64,000 bases of DNA, taken from contig JADJTH010000001.1 in the NCBI GenBank assembly GCA_016711325.1, forward strand, positions 496,001 to 560,000, given 5' to 3'. A model generated the notes under the pieces. It was not told the origin of the DNA and ran no database searches. It worked only from the letters and a program-made list of their open reading frames with translations. The stretch is from Nigerium sp. GTDB lineage: Bacteria; Actinomycetota; Actinomycetes; Propionibacteriales; Propionibacteriaceae. A program made the translations under genes and the position numbers. Positions 38,102 through 47,405 of this stretch are shown one piece after another; within the stretch, counting starts at the first letter, position 1, and every line of letters starts with the position of its first letter.

Positions 38102-38692
38102 ATGCGCGCGAGCTTCGAGCGACCCAAGGTCAAGCCCCCGTTGCATTTCGACGTGACCGTCGAGATCCCGAAGGGCACCAAGAACAAGTACGAGATGGAC
38201 CACCACAACGGCCGGATCCGTCTCGACCGCACGCTGTTCACGGCGACCGCCTACCCGAACGACTACGGGTTCATCGAGGGCACCCTCGGCCAGGACGGCG
38301 ATCCGCTGGACGCCATGGTGCTCCTCGCCGAGGCGACCTTCCCCGGCGCGCTCATCGAATGCCGCGCGATCGGCATGTTCCGCATGCAGGACGAGATGGG
38401 CGGCGACGACAAGGTGCTGTGCATCCCGGTGGCCGACATGCGCCAGGGCACGACGCGCAACCTGACCGACATCCCCGACCTGACTCTCCTCGAGATCGAG
38501 CACTTCTTCACGGTCTACAAGGACCTGGAGCCCGGCAAGTCGGTCGAGGGCGCGGTCTGGACCGGTCGCGCGGACGCCGAGACCGAGATCCTCGCGTCCT
38601 GGGATCGCGCCCGCGGCACCTCGTTCGAGAACGAGTTCACGCCGCCTCCCGGCGGCGACGCCAAGGACACCGTCGGCGGCCTGCACGACTGA
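38102..38692 (+). CDS. ppa: Inorganic pyrophosphatase (family I)
   Basis: 196 residues. The substrate and metal residues are in VEIPKGTKNKYEMD, YPNDYGFIEGTL, DGDPLDAMVL and ADMRQG. It hydrolyses pyrophosphate and drives biosynthesis forward. The tail after about residue 165 is longer than in E. coli. The ATG at 38102 has AGGA upstream, and TAGCCT at 38060-38065 is a possible -10, giving a leader of about 30 bases. Confidence 0.96.
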   Translation: MRASFERPKVKPPLHFDVTVEIPKGTKNKYEMDHHNGRIRLDRTLFTATAYPNDYGFIEGTLGQDGDPLDAMVLLAEATFPGALIECRAIGMFRMQDEMGGDDKVLCIPVADMRQGTTRNLTDIPDLTLLEIEHFFTVYKDLEPGKSVEGAVWTGRADAETEILASWDRARGTSFENEFTPPPGGDAKDTVGGLHD

Positions 38693-38735
38693 CGTCCGTC
38701 CGGCGGCCGCCGGCGATGCCAGTGCGACAGAGCAC

Positions 38736-38741
38736 TAGCAT
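38736..38741 (+). promoter_or_regulatory. -10 box for leaderless deaminase transcript
   Basis: TAGCAT lies six bases before the ATG at 38748. Confidence 0.5.
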
Positions 38742-38747
38742 CGCCGC

Positions 38748-39824
38748 ATGAGTGATGGTGCGGTTCCCCGAGGGCTGTCGTCGCTGCCGAAGGCGCACCT
38801 GCATCTGCACTTCACCGGCTCCCTGAGCGTCCCCACGCTGCAGCGTCTCGCGGACGCCCGGGGTGTCGAGTTGCCCGACTCCCTGGTCGACACGATCGCG
38901 CTCGAGGTGCCCGCCGACAAGCGCGGGTGGTTTCGCTTCCAGCGGCTCTACGATCTGGCGCGCTCCGTCGTCCAGGGTGAGGCGGCGCTGCGGACCGTCG
39001 TGCGCAGCGCGGCCGCCGAGGACGCCGCCGAAGGGTCGCGGCGCTTGGAGCTGCAGGTCGACCCGACGTCCTACGCCGCGTCGGTCGGCGGACTGGCCCC
39101 GGTGCTGGAGATCGTCTGCGACGAGGCCGCACGGGCGTCCGCCGACACCGGCGTGCAGGTAGGCATCGTGGTCGCCGCCTCACGCGTCCGGCATCCGTTC
39201 GACGCCCGCACCCTGGCCCGGCTGGCCGCCCGGCACGCCGGCCAGGGCCCCGGCGAGGTCTGCGCGTTCGGGCTGAACAACAACGAGTGGGAGGGCGACA
39301 CCTCCGAGTGGGACGGCGCGTTCCGCATCGCCCGCCGCGCCGGCCTGCCGGGCGTGCCGCACGGCGGCGAATTGCGCGGTCCCGAGCATCTGGCCGAGGT
39401 GGTCGAGCATCTGCAACCGACCCGGGTCGGCCACGGCGTCCGCGCTGCCGAGGATCCGGCGCTGCTGGCGTCCATGGTGGACGCCGGAATCGCGTTCGAG
39501 GTGTGCCCGGCGTCCAACGTTCACCTCGGGGTCTACCGGAGCCTCGCCGACGTGCCGCTGCGGGCGCTGATGGACGCCGGCGCGCGCATCGCGCTCGGGG
39601 CTGACGATCCGCTGCTGTTCCTGTCGCGGTTGGGCGAGCAGTACGCGGCCGCGCGCGACGTGCACCAGCTGACGGACGCCGAACTGGCCGGCCTGGCGCG
39701 GGCGTCCATCGAGGCGTCGTTCGCGTCGGAGACCGACCAGCGGCGTTGGCTCGCCGAGGTCGACGCCTGGCTGGCCTCCCCGGCGGGCACCCGGCCCGCG
39801 GTCGGATCTGCGCCTCCACCGTAA
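38748..39824 (+). CDS. Adenosine deaminase family protein
   Basis: 358 residues of a metal-dependent TIM barrel. The zinc site begins with KAHLHLHFTGSL, the catalytic Glu/His are in VPHGGELRGPEH and VGHGVRA, and the last metal Asp is in LGADDPLLF. Canonical adenosine deaminases have HxDG or HxEG where this one has HFTGS, so a different purine or pterin substrate is possible. For that reason I give no gene symbol. Promoter and length support a single complete gene. Confidence 0.82.
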   Translation: MSDGAVPRGLSSLPKAHLHLHFTGSLSVPTLQRLADARGVELPDSLVDTIALEVPADKRGWFRFQRLYDLARSVVQGEAALRTVVRSAAAEDAAEGSRRLELQVDPTSYAASVGGLAPVLEIVCDEAARASADTGVQVGIVVAASRVRHPFDARTLARLAARHAGQGPGEVCAFGLNNNEWEGDTSEWDGAFRIARRAGLPGVPHGGELRGPEHLAEVVEHLQPTRVGHGVRAAEDPALLASMVDAGIAFEVCPASNVHLGVYRSLADVPLRALMDAGARIALGADDPLLFLSRLGEQYAAARDVHQLTDAELAGLARASIEASFASETDQRRWLAEVDAWLASPAGTRPAVGSAPPP

Positions 39825-39850
39825 CGTTGCGCCCGCTCTATCGTGGGCGA

Positions 39851-39871
39851 CGTTGCTTTCGACGCGCAGAT
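39851..39871. repeat. Copy 2 of the dispersed 21-bp intergenic motif
   Basis: It matches 5461-5481 with one mismatch. An upstream ATCTGCGC at 39806-39813, inside the end of the deaminase gene, is the inverse of its GCGCAGAT end. It lies between two convergent gene ends. Confidence 0.5.
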
Positions 39872-39884
39872 GCGAGGCCCGGGC

Positions 39885-41708
39885 TCACCAGCCTCCGCCG
39901 CCGGTTCCGCCGAACCCGCCGCCCCCGGAGAAGCCCGATCCGCCGGAGGTCCCGGCCGTCGAGGCCGACTGCGCGACGGTCGAGGCGACCATCGACGAAC
40001 TGAGCTCGTGGGTGAGGGCGTTCATCGCCATCGACAGGCGCAGGGTGTCGAGGGAGCCGGGCCCGACGTACCAGTCACCGCGCTGGTAGCGGCCCTCGCG
40101 CTCAAGTTGGGCGAAGACGCCGGCCCAACGCTCAGCCACGCCGAAGATCGTCGCCCAGGGCAGATAGCGGGAGAACACGTCGATCCCCTCCTCGAAGCGG
40201 ATCTGATCGGCCTCGGCGGTGCGCAGGTACAGCTCGAACCCCTTCGCCTGCGCGAGCACGGCAGAACCCTCCGCGGTGCGGCGTCCGGCCGTGAGCGACA
40301 GCGGGGCGAGCAGCAAGCCCGTGACGATCGGCGCGAGGCCGACGAGCCCGAGCCCGAACGCGAAGCCCAGGACCAACCCGAGGAAGACGCCGCCGAAGAT
40401 GAGCATGACGGCGGTGAGCAGCGCGAGGACCTGCGCGCTGCGGGGGCTGCCCTTGAACCAGTTCAGGTCTTTGATGACGCGGTTCTCCAGGCGCTCGCGC
40501 GCTCCCGGCAGCAGCGCGTGGTACTTCTTGTCGCGCAGTTCCCCGGTCGTGACGTCGTTGCCCTTCTTGAACAGGGTGGACACGATGTGGTCTTCGGCGG
40601 GCGTGCGTGGATCGCCGGTGGCGCGGCGCACGAAACGCCAGCTCTTCTCGCCGTTTTCGATGATCTGGAAGTGACCGCGGGCGGCCAGGTCGAGGATGCT
40701 CGCCGTCACGTCGACGTTGTCGGCGCGGGTGTCGAGCAGGACGCCCACTTCGCCGACACTCGCCCCCTTGGGCGGGGTGAACGCCACCGCCACGTCCGCC
40801 TGGGACAAGCGGGCGAGACCGACCGCGGCGTCATGGCCGGGCGCGGGACGGAGGCCGGGCGTCAACCCGAGGTAGACCTCGTCGCGCGACCAGCGCCGGC
40901 GTTTCATCAGCACGACACCGACGCCCAGCGCCGTGAGCGCACCGGTGAGGCCGACGGTCGTGGCGTTCACCGGGATCACGTTGCCGACGTGGAAACGCTT
41001 GGTGAATCGGGGCTCGGCGCCGACGAAGGTGCCCGCCGGGAAACCGGCCACCACCTGGACGCCGTCGCCCGCAGCCAACCCGCCGGCCGCGAAAGTCGCG
41101 GACCGGCCGCTCGAGGACGCCTGGCAGGGCTGGTCATAGCGGGTGCCGCTGAAGCACGCGGTGCGGTCGATGCCGACCGGCCCCACGACGCTGACGCCGA
41201 CGTGGTCGATCGGTACGTCCCATCCGCCGGAGCCGACGACGTTCCAGTTGAACTCGTCCAGGCCGCTGGTGGCATGGCGGGGTGCGATCAACCCGCGGGC
41301 GGTGAACACGATGCGGTAGCTCTGGACGCCCTGCACCCGGGTGCCCTCGCTCCCGATCCGGATGAGCAGGGCGCCGTCCTCGTGCGTGATCTGCGTGTGC
41401 GCCGGCGCACCCGTCGGGCTGCTGACGTCGGTGACCTCGACGTCGATCATCCGCCAGACGTCGGGGTTGTCGTCGACCGCCTGCTGCGTCGACAGCGCCA
41501 CGTAGGGGCCGTGCCCGGGCTCGTCGGCGAAGTCGAACGTGAGATCCAGCGTGACGGTGCTCACTCCTTCGGCGTCCACGACGACGTCGGCCTTGAGGTC
41601 GGGGATACGCCAGGCCTCCGGCGTGTCGTCGGCATGGGCGGTCGGTGCTGTCACGACAGTGATCAGGACCGCGAACACGACCGCCAGCAGACGGGTCACG
41701 CGGATCAT
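39885..41708 (-). CDS. DUF2207-domain membrane protein
   Basis: 607 residues. A signal peptide (about 1-28) is followed by an extracytoplasmic beta-rich DUF2207 domain, one helix near residue 255 (VGLTGALTALGVGVVLM) and a cytoplasmic domain. A pair of helices follows at about 435-475, and the C-terminus is a Gly-rich tail ending GGTGGGGW. Members of this family are common, abundant and uncharacterised. The ATG at 41708 follows GAGGAG, and -10 TACGGT lies at 41738-41743. Monocistronic and convergent with the deaminase gene. Confidence 0.85.
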   Translation of the reverse strand: MIRVTRLLAVVFAVLITVVTAPTAHADDTPEAWRIPDLKADVVVDAEGVSTVTLDLTFDFADEPGHGPYVALSTQQAVDDNPDVWRMIDVEVTDVSSPTGAPAHTQITHEDGALLIRIGSEGTRVQGVQSYRIVFTARGLIAPRHATSGLDEFNWNVVGSGGWDVPIDHVGVSVVGPVGIDRTACFSGTRYDQPCQASSSGRSATFAAGGLAAGDGVQVVAGFPAGTFVGAEPRFTKRFHVGNVIPVNATTVGLTGALTALGVGVVLMKRRRWSRDEVYLGLTPGLRPAPGHDAAVGLARLSQADVAVAFTPPKGASVGEVGVLLDTRADNVDVTASILDLAARGHFQIIENGEKSWRFVRRATGDPRTPAEDHIVSTLFKKGNDVTTGELRDKKYHALLPGARERLENRVIKDLNWFKGSPRSAQVLALLTAVMLIFGGVFLGLVLGFAFGLGLVGLAPIVTGLLLAPLSLTAGRRTAEGSAVLAQAKGFELYLRTAEADQIRFEEGIDVFSRYLPWATIFGVAERWAGVFAQLEREGRYQRGDWYVGPGSLDTLRLSMAMNALTHELSSSMVASTVAQSASTAGTSGGSGFSGGGGFGGTGGGGW

Positions 41709-41807
41709 GGCGACTCCTCGGGGTCGGGGACACCCCCACCGTAGCGACCGGCGAGGGAATGTGAACATACCCCCCGCTGTGGCCGGTGCCCCACCGCCCC
41801 GAACGCC

Positions 41808-42518
41808 CTACAGATCCAGGCCCAGGTAGGTGCGCCGAACGCGGTCGTCGCGGAGCAGCGCCTCGCCGGTGTCGGTGAACATGATCCGGCCCACCTCGAG
41901 CACATACCCCTTGTCGGACAGGGTCAGGGCTGCCTGCGCGTTCTGCTCGACCAGCAGCACGGTGGTGCCGGACGCCCGCAATTCCGCGATCGTCCGCATG
42001 ATCGTCTGTGTCATGATCGGCGACAGCCCCATGGACGGCTCGTCCAGCATCAGCAGGCGCGGACGGCTCATCATGGCCCGTCCCATCGCCAGCATCTGCT
42101 GTTCCCCGCCCGAAAACAGGCCGGACGGCTGCTGGCGCCGTTCTCCGAGCACCGGGAAGAGCGCGTACACCCGGTCGAGATCCTGCTTGATGCCCGCATG
42201 GTCGCGACGGGTGAACGCGCCGAGAAGCAGATTATCCTCCACGCTCATCCGGGGAAACAGCTTCCGCCCCTCCGGGGAGTGGGCGATGCCCCGGGTGACG
42301 ATGGCATGCGCGGGTGTGCCGTCGAGGCGTTCACCGTCGAGCCACACCTCGCCCGAGACGGGCTTGATCAGACCGGAGATGGTCCGCAGCGTCGTCGTCT
42401 TGCCCGCACCGTTGGTGCCCAGCAGCGAGACGATCTGCCCCTCCTCGACGCTGAACGAGATGCCCTTGACCGCCTGCACTCGCCCGTAGGCGACGACCAG
42501 GTCCTTGACCTCAAGCAT
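41808..42518 (-). CDS. livF: Branched-chain amino acid ABC transporter ATP-binding protein LivF
   Basis: 236 residues. Walker A is GTNGAGKTT, the LivF-typical HSPEGRKLFPRMSVEDNL follows, the signature is FSGGEQQ, and Walker B is LLMLDEPSMGL. It pairs with LivG to drive branched-chain amino acid import. The ATG at 42518 overlaps the livG coding end by eight bases. Last gene of livKHMGF. Confidence 0.95.
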   Translation of the reverse strand: MLEVKDLVVAYGRVQAVKGISFSVEEGQIVSLLGTNGAGKTTTLRTISGLIKPVSGEVWLDGERLDGTPAHAIVTRGIAHSPEGRKLFPRMSVEDNLLLGAFTRRDHAGIKQDLDRVYALFPVLGERRQQPSGLFSGGEQQMLAMGRAMMSRPRLLMLDEPSMGLSPIMTQTIMRTIAELRASGTTVLLVEQNAQAALTLSDKGYVLEVGRIMFTDTGEALLRDDRVRRTYLGLDL

Positions 42519-43314
42519 CGCTGTCCCCTTCCCCGTCGGCGGATGGGGCGACGTCGACCGGCGTCCCGATGTAGGCCTCGATCACCCGCGGATCGTTCTG
42601 GACGGTCTCGGGCGCGCCGTCGATCAGCACCGCCCCGCGCACGAGGCAGGCGACCCGGTCGCACAGGCTGAAGATGAAGCGCATGTCGTGCTCGATGACG
42701 AGGATCGCCATGCCGAGCCCGCGGATGCGGGTGATCAGTTCCTCGGCCTCGCGGGTCTCCTGCGGGTTCATGCCCGCAGTCGGCTCGTCGAGCAGCAACA
42801 ACTTCGGCTCCAGCGCGAGCGCGCGGGCGATCTCCAGCCGGCGCTGATCGCCGTAGGGCATGTTGCGGCTGAGCAGATCCGCGGCCTCCCCCAGCCCGAC
42901 GAAGTCGAGCCACTCCTCCGCGATCCGGCGGGTCTCGGTCTCCTCGCGCCGGTGGCGCGGCAGGCGGAAGACCGCATCGATCGCGTTGGTGCCGGTACGC
43001 GCGTACCGGCCGACCATGACGTTCTCCAGCGCGGTCATGTTCTGGAACAGCCGGATGTTCTGGAAGGTGCGCGCCACGCCGGCCATCGCCACCCGGCGGG
43101 GCTTGGGAGGCAGCAGCTGGCCGTCGAACTCCACCTCCCCGCTGGTCGGCTGATACATGCCGGTCAGGCAGTTGAAGAACGTCGTCTTGCCCGCACCGTT
43201 GGGTCCGATCAGACCGACGATCTCCCCCGGGGCGACGTCCAGGCTCACCTGGTTGACCGCGGTGAGGCCGCCGAACTTCATCGTGACGTCGCGGGCGCTG
43301 AGCAGGGCGGTCAT
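42511..43314 (-). CDS. livG: Branched-chain amino acid ABC transporter ATP-binding protein LivG
   Basis: 267 residues. Walker A is GPNGAGKTT, with LivG-specific ARTFQNIRLFQNMTALENV, the LLLLDEPTAGMNP Walker B and the longer C-terminal tail of the BCA_ABC family. The ATG at 43314 overlaps the livM stop (ATGA). Confidence 0.95.
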   Translation of the reverse strand: MTALLSARDVTMKFGGLTAVNQVSLDVAPGEIVGLIGPNGAGKTTFFNCLTGMYQPTSGEVEFDGQLLPPKPRRVAMAGVARTFQNIRLFQNMTALENVMVGRYARTGTNAIDAVFRLPRHRREETETRRIAEEWLDFVGLGEAADLLSRNMPYGDQRRLEIARALALEPKLLLLDEPTAGMNPQETREAEELITRIRGLGMAILVIEHDMRFIFSLCDRVACLVRGAVLIDGAPETVQNDPRVIEAYIGTPVDVAPSADGEGDSDA

Positions 43315-45101
43315 GCGTCGTCTCCCTTGAGGTCGGGTTCGGGGGCGCCGGCGAGCGACGGGATGACGTGCGCCTCGATGTTCTCACCGATCTCCTCGGC
43401 GAGTTCGTCGTCGTCGGCGTGGAACTCGAGCTGGCGGCGCTCGTCCGGCATGAGGCCCTCGGGCCGGAACCGCATCATGACGACGAGCAGGACGCCGAAC
43501 ATCAGCAGGCGGTAGTCCTCGAAGAAGCGCAGCTTCTCGGGCAGCAGCTTCAGGATGGAGGCGCCGATGAGGACGCCGCCGACCGTCCCCATGCCGCCGA
43601 GCACGATGCCCGCGACCAGGAAGGCCGACTCCATGAAGATGTACTGGTCGGGGGTCACCGACACGTCGACGTGGGCCTTGACCGCGCCCGCGATGCCGGC
43701 GAGGAACGCGCCGCCCGCGAAGGCGAGCAGCTTCAGGCCGAACACGTTGACGCCCATCGCCTCGGCCGCGCGCTCGTCCTCACGAATCGCCACCCAGCCC
43801 CGGCCGATACGGCTGTGGTTGAGGTTCGTGAAGACGAGGATGATGAGGGCCAGCACGAGCAGCATCAGCCAGTAGTAGTTCGCGAACCGGCCGATCTGAA
43901 CGCCGAGGATCATGTGGCTCTCGCCGAAATCGAACCCGAACAACTCGAGGTCGGGGATCGCCGGAATGCCGTTCGAGCCCCGGGTGAGGTTCGGGCCGTC
44001 CACTCCGTCGAGGTTGTTCATCGTGATCCGGAAGATCTCGCCGAACGCCAGGGTGACGATGGCGAGGTAATCGCCCGACACCCGCAGCGTGGGCGAGCCG
44101 ATGATCAGGCCCAGGATGGCGGCGACGGTCCCCGAGATCAGCACGACGACCGGGAAGGGCGGGCTCCAGCCGAGGGTGGCGAACGCCGACCGCGACAGGA
44201 TGGCGGCGGTGAACGCGCCCGCGCCGAGGAAGGCGATGTAGCCCAGGTCGAGCAGGCCGGCCAGGCCGACGACGATGTTGAGTCCCATCGCGGTCGCGGC
44301 GAAGATCAGGACGCCGACCGCGATCGACATGTTGGCGTCCGACCCGTCCTGGGTCATCGGGAACAGGAAGGCCACGGCGAAGGCGGCGAGCACGAGCGCG
44401 CGCCGGTTGCGTGCGGCCGCGGCGGACAGCCAGCCCATCACGCCGACGCGAGCCGCCACGTACACCCCGACGCCGCACAGCACGCCGAACGTGACGAAGG
44501 TACTCGCACCGTCCTGGCCGAGCCCGTACGCGGCCGCGAACAGCACGAGTGCCACCGCGCCGACGATGCCGAGGATCTGTCCCCAGGCGGGCGTGTTCAG
44601 GAACTGCAGGCGAGGATCGTGCCCTTCCGGGAGCGCACGGGTGGCGACCGTCGCGACGAGGGCCCCGGCGAGCCCGGCCCAGGCACCCGGCTCGAGGGCG
44701 ACCAGCCCGCCGAGTTCGAGCACGATCGCGGCGGACGCGACGGCGAAGTACACCAGCGAGCCGGACGCCGCGGCCTTGGCGCCGCGGTTGAACGCCAGCA
44801 GGCGGCGCGGACGGCGTCCGGGCCTCGGCTTGATGACGAACGGGGCGACCAGGCAGCCCAGCAGCAGGAGGCCGAGCGCGAACGCGAACCACTGCAGCGG
44901 GGAGGGTTCGCCCCAGAAGCTGACGTCATCGAGGGCGTCCGGCCGGTAGGCCCACGCCATGAACGGAGCGGCCAGGACGCCGACGGCGCCGGCGATCGCG
45001 ATCCAGCGGGCGGGTTTGGCGAAGCGGATCCACCGCTCGCCGGTCGGGGCGGGGCCGGAGGAGTCCGGCGCGAGCGTCACGAGAGAACCGGTGTCATTCA
45101 T
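43311..45101 (-). CDS. livM: Branched-chain amino acid ABC transporter permease LivM with long N-terminal extension
   Basis: 596 residues, against about 425 for E. coli LivM. The conserved core starts near residue 240 (MGLNIVVGLAGLLDLGYIAF) and carries the coupling loop AIREDERAAEAMGVN. The first ~240 residues form roughly six further membrane helices that are not part of the standard core. Their role is unknown. I believe similar long forms occur in other actinobacteria. The ATG at 45101 overlaps the livH stop, so translation is coupled. Confidence 0.9.
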   Translation of the reverse strand: MNDTGSLVTLAPDSSGPAPTGERWIRFAKPARWIAIAGAVGVLAAPFMAWAYRPDALDDVSFWGEPSPLQWFAFALGLLLLGCLVAPFVIKPRPGRRPRRLLAFNRGAKAAASGSLVYFAVASAAIVLELGGLVALEPGAWAGLAGALVATVATRALPEGHDPRLQFLNTPAWGQILGIVGAVALVLFAAAYGLGQDGASTFVTFGVLCGVGVYVAARVGVMGWLSAAAARNRRALVLAAFAVAFLFPMTQDGSDANMSIAVGVLIFAATAMGLNIVVGLAGLLDLGYIAFLGAGAFTAAILSRSAFATLGWSPPFPVVVLISGTVAAILGLIIGSPTLRVSGDYLAIVTLAFGEIFRITMNNLDGVDGPNLTRGSNGIPAIPDLELFGFDFGESHMILGVQIGRFANYYWLMLLVLALIILVFTNLNHSRIGRGWVAIREDERAAEAMGVNVFGLKLLAFAGGAFLAGIAGAVKAHVDVSVTPDQYIFMESAFLVAGIVLGGMGTVGGVLIGASILKLLPEKLRFFEDYRLLMFGVLLVVMMRFRPEGLMPDERRQLEFHADDDELAEEIGENIEAHVIPSLAGAPEPDLKGDDA

Positions 45102-46057
45102 GCGCGATCCACCGCCTTCGCGCCGAGCAGGCCCTGTGGACGGAACACCAGAACGAGGATGAGCAGCGCGAAGGCCCACACGTCCTTCCAGGCCGACGAG
45201 CCGAACTGGCCGGGAATGTAGGTCGTCGCCATCGCTTCGACCACCCCGAGGACGAGCCCGCCGACGACCGCGCCGTTGACATTGCCGATGCCGCCGAGAA
45301 CGGCCGCCGTGAAGGCCTTCATGCCCGCCATGAATCCCATCTGGAAGTCGATGTTGTTGTAGCGCAGGCCGTGGGCCATGCCCGCGACGGCCGCGAGCGC
45401 CGCACCGACCGCGAAGGCGGTGGCGATGGCGCGATCCACGTTGATGCCCATCAGGCGCGACGTGTCGGGATCCTGGCTGGTGGCCTGCATCGCGCGGCCC
45501 ATCCGTGTGCGATTGACGAACCACCACAGCAGGGTCGTGCACACCAGGAGCGCGATCAGCGTGAACGCCGTCGAGTACTGAATGGTGACGCCGGCAACCT
45601 GCCAGGAGCGCCCCGTGAAGCCGTCGATGACGGGGAACGGGATGGCGCGGCGGCTGTCGGGGAATCCGGGGATGCGGCCGTAGAACAGGCGCACCGCCTC
45701 CTGCAGCGCGATCGACAGGCCGATCGCCGAGATGAGCGGCGCCAGTCGCGGCGCGCCCCGCAGCGGGCGATAGGCGAACCGTTCCATCAGCAACGCCGTA
45801 CCGACCGCGGCGACAACGCCGCCCAGCAGCATGGCGGGCATGACGACGCCGAACGCGAATCCGGGCGACAGGTGCGATGGCGATCCCATCAGGATCCACG
45901 TCGTATAGGCGCCGAACGCCCCGACCATGAACACCTCGCCGTGGGCGAAGTTGATGAGCTGGACGATGCCGTAGACGACCGTGTAGCCGACCGCGATCAG
46001 CGCGTAGAGAGCGCCAAGGCTGAGTCCGTTGACGAGTTGCTGCGCGAAGAGATCCAT
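45098..46057 (-). CDS. livH: Branched-chain amino acid ABC transporter permease LivH
   Basis: 319 residues. NGLSLGALYALIAVGYTVVYG and FAHGEVFMVGAF are the LivH N-terminal signature, and MQATSQDPDTSRLMGINVDR is the coupling loop to the ATPase. It forms the transport channel with LivM. The ATG at 46057 follows GAGGGAG. A hairpin lies between livK and livH. Confidence 0.95.
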   Translation of the reverse strand: MDLFAQQLVNGLSLGALYALIAVGYTVVYGIVQLINFAHGEVFMVGAFGAYTTWILMGSPSHLSPGFAFGVVMPAMLLGGVVAAVGTALLMERFAYRPLRGAPRLAPLISAIGLSIALQEAVRLFYGRIPGFPDSRRAIPFPVIDGFTGRSWQVAGVTIQYSTAFTLIALLVCTTLLWWFVNRTRMGRAMQATSQDPDTSRLMGINVDRAIATAFAVGAALAAVAGMAHGLRYNNIDFQMGFMAGMKAFTAAVLGGIGNVNGAVVGGLVLGVVEAMATTYIPGQFGSSAWKDVWAFALLILVLVFRPQGLLGAKAVDRA

Positions 46058-46080
46058 CTGACTCCCTCGTGAACCGGCGG

Positions 46081-46113
46081 GGGGCCGAGCCGAGCACCGC
46101 TGGGCTCGGCCCC
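46081..46113 (-). other. Intercistronic hairpin between livK and livH
   Basis: An 11-bp perfect stem (46081-46091 GGGGCCGAGCC with 46103-46113) surrounds an 11-base loop. No T-run follows. Such hairpins after binding-protein genes often reduce read-through or protect the upstream mRNA, so the binding protein exceeds the permeases. Confidence 0.6.
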
Positions 46114-46143
46114 TCGCCTATGACGGGCGCTGCGGGCTTTCAG

Positions 46144-47358
46144 CTACTTGAAGTCCTCCGTCCGCACGGCCTTCCACACGCCGTCCGCGACATGGAACAC
46201 GGTGAGAGTGCGGGTCTTGTTGTCGCCGAATTCGTCGAACGCGACCCGGCCGGAGGCGCCCGCGAAGTCCACCGCGCCGACGGCCTTCACGGTCGCGGCA
46301 CGCGCCGACTCGACGTCGGTGGCGTCCTTCAGGGACACCTTCAGGCCCTCGATGAGGGCCGTGCCCGCGTCGTAGGCCTGGATGCCGTAGGCGCCGTATC
46401 CGCCCGAGAAGCCGGCGGCTTCGTAGGCGGTCACGAACGCCGCGGCGGACGGCAGCGACTCGGCAGGAGCGCCGACGGTGGTGGCCAGGTCGTTCGCGGA
46501 CGCCGAGCCGGCGAGATCGATGTAGTTCGGGTCGAAGATGCCGTCGCCTCCCATGAGCGGAACACCCAGGCCGGCGGCCTTCATCTGCTGCGACAACGGT
46601 GCGGCCTGGGGGAACTCGCCGCCGTAGTAGACGAGCGTCGGGTTGGTGGCCTTCACCTTGGAGATGACCGCCGAGAAGTCCTTGTCGTCGGGGTTGATGG
46701 TCTCGGCCGAGACGATCGTGCCGCCGCCCTTGGTGAAGGCTTCGGTGAACGCGGCGACGAGGCCCTGACCGTAGGTCTTCTTGTCGTGAATCGTCGCGAC
46801 CTCCTTGATGCCCTCGTCGAGCAGGTACTTCGCCGCGAACGGCCCCTGCACGTCATCGGTGGTGCAGGTGCGGAAGTAGGTCTTGTAGGGGCGGACCGGA
46901 TTGGCCAGGTCGGCGCCACGGGTCAGCGAGGGGTTGGTGTTGGCCGGCGAGATCAGCGGGATGCCGGCCGACTCGAAGACCGGCTGCATGGCCTGACCGA
47001 CCGAACTGTTCAGCGGGCCGACCACGCCGACGACCGTCTTGTCTGCCACCAGCTTCGTCGCGGCGTTCCTGCCCGGGTCGGGCGAGCCCTGGTCGTCCTC
47101 GGCGACGAACTTGAATTGCCAGCCCGGGACCGCGTTGGTCTCGTTGGCCTGCCTCACGGCCAGTTCGACGGAGTTCCTGATGCCGTTGCCCATCGCGGAC
47201 AAGCCACCCGAGAGCGGGGCGATGACGCCGATGGTGGCCACTTTCTTACCTTCCCCGCCACCCGACGGTGCGGCCGGCGCGTTGCGCTGGCCACACCCCG
47301 TCAGGGCCAGGGACACGAGGAGCAGGCCGGAAACACCTGCAGCGAGATGACGCTTCAC
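46144..47358 (-). CDS. livK: Branched-chain amino acid ABC transporter substrate-binding lipoprotein
   Basis: 404 residues. The signal peptide ends in LALTGC, with the lipidated Cys near residue 22. A Gly-rich linker follows, then a type-I periplasmic binding domain with APLSGGLSAMG, GPLNSSVGQAMQ and IHDKKTYGQGL. The start is GTG 47358 with AGGAGG nine bases upstream. It is the first gene of livKHMGF. The ligand is presumed to be Leu/Ile/Val from the operon, but related proteins bind other amino acids or amides. Confidence 0.92.
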   Translation of the reverse strand: MKRHLAAGVSGLLLVSLALTGCGQRNAPAAPSGGGEGKKVATIGVIAPLSGGLSAMGNGIRNSVELAVRQANETNAVPGWQFKFVAEDDQGSPDPGRNAATKLVADKTVVGVVGPLNSSVGQAMQPVFESAGIPLISPANTNPSLTRGADLANPVRPYKTYFRTCTTDDVQGPFAAKYLLDEGIKEVATIHDKKTYGQGLVAAFTEAFTKGGGTIVSAETINPDDKDFSAVISKVKATNPTLVYYGGEFPQAAPLSQQMKAAGLGVPLMGGDGIFDPNYIDLAGSASANDLATTVGAPAESLPSAAAFVTAYEAAGFSGGYGAYGIQAYDAGTALIEGLKVSLKDATDVESARAATVKAVGAVDFAGASGRVAFDEFGDNKTRTLTVFHVADGVWKAVRTEDFK

Positions 47359-47405
47359 GTTGAAGTACCTCCTGGTGAGTGCGCAGCGGTGACCGGCCGG
47401 CCTCC

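Noticed and set aside
36587..38686. A 699-codon frame extending dacB upstream across ppa
   Set aside because: The extension is antisense to ppa and low in complexity. GTG 37987 has an ideal ribosome-binding site and is followed at once by a membrane helix.
43311..46097. A 928-codon open frame suggesting a LivM fused to an upstream domain
   Set aside because: The upstream part reads livH out of frame and gives Arg/Gly/His-rich nonsense. The livM ATG at 45101 overlaps the livH stop, as in the rest of the operon.
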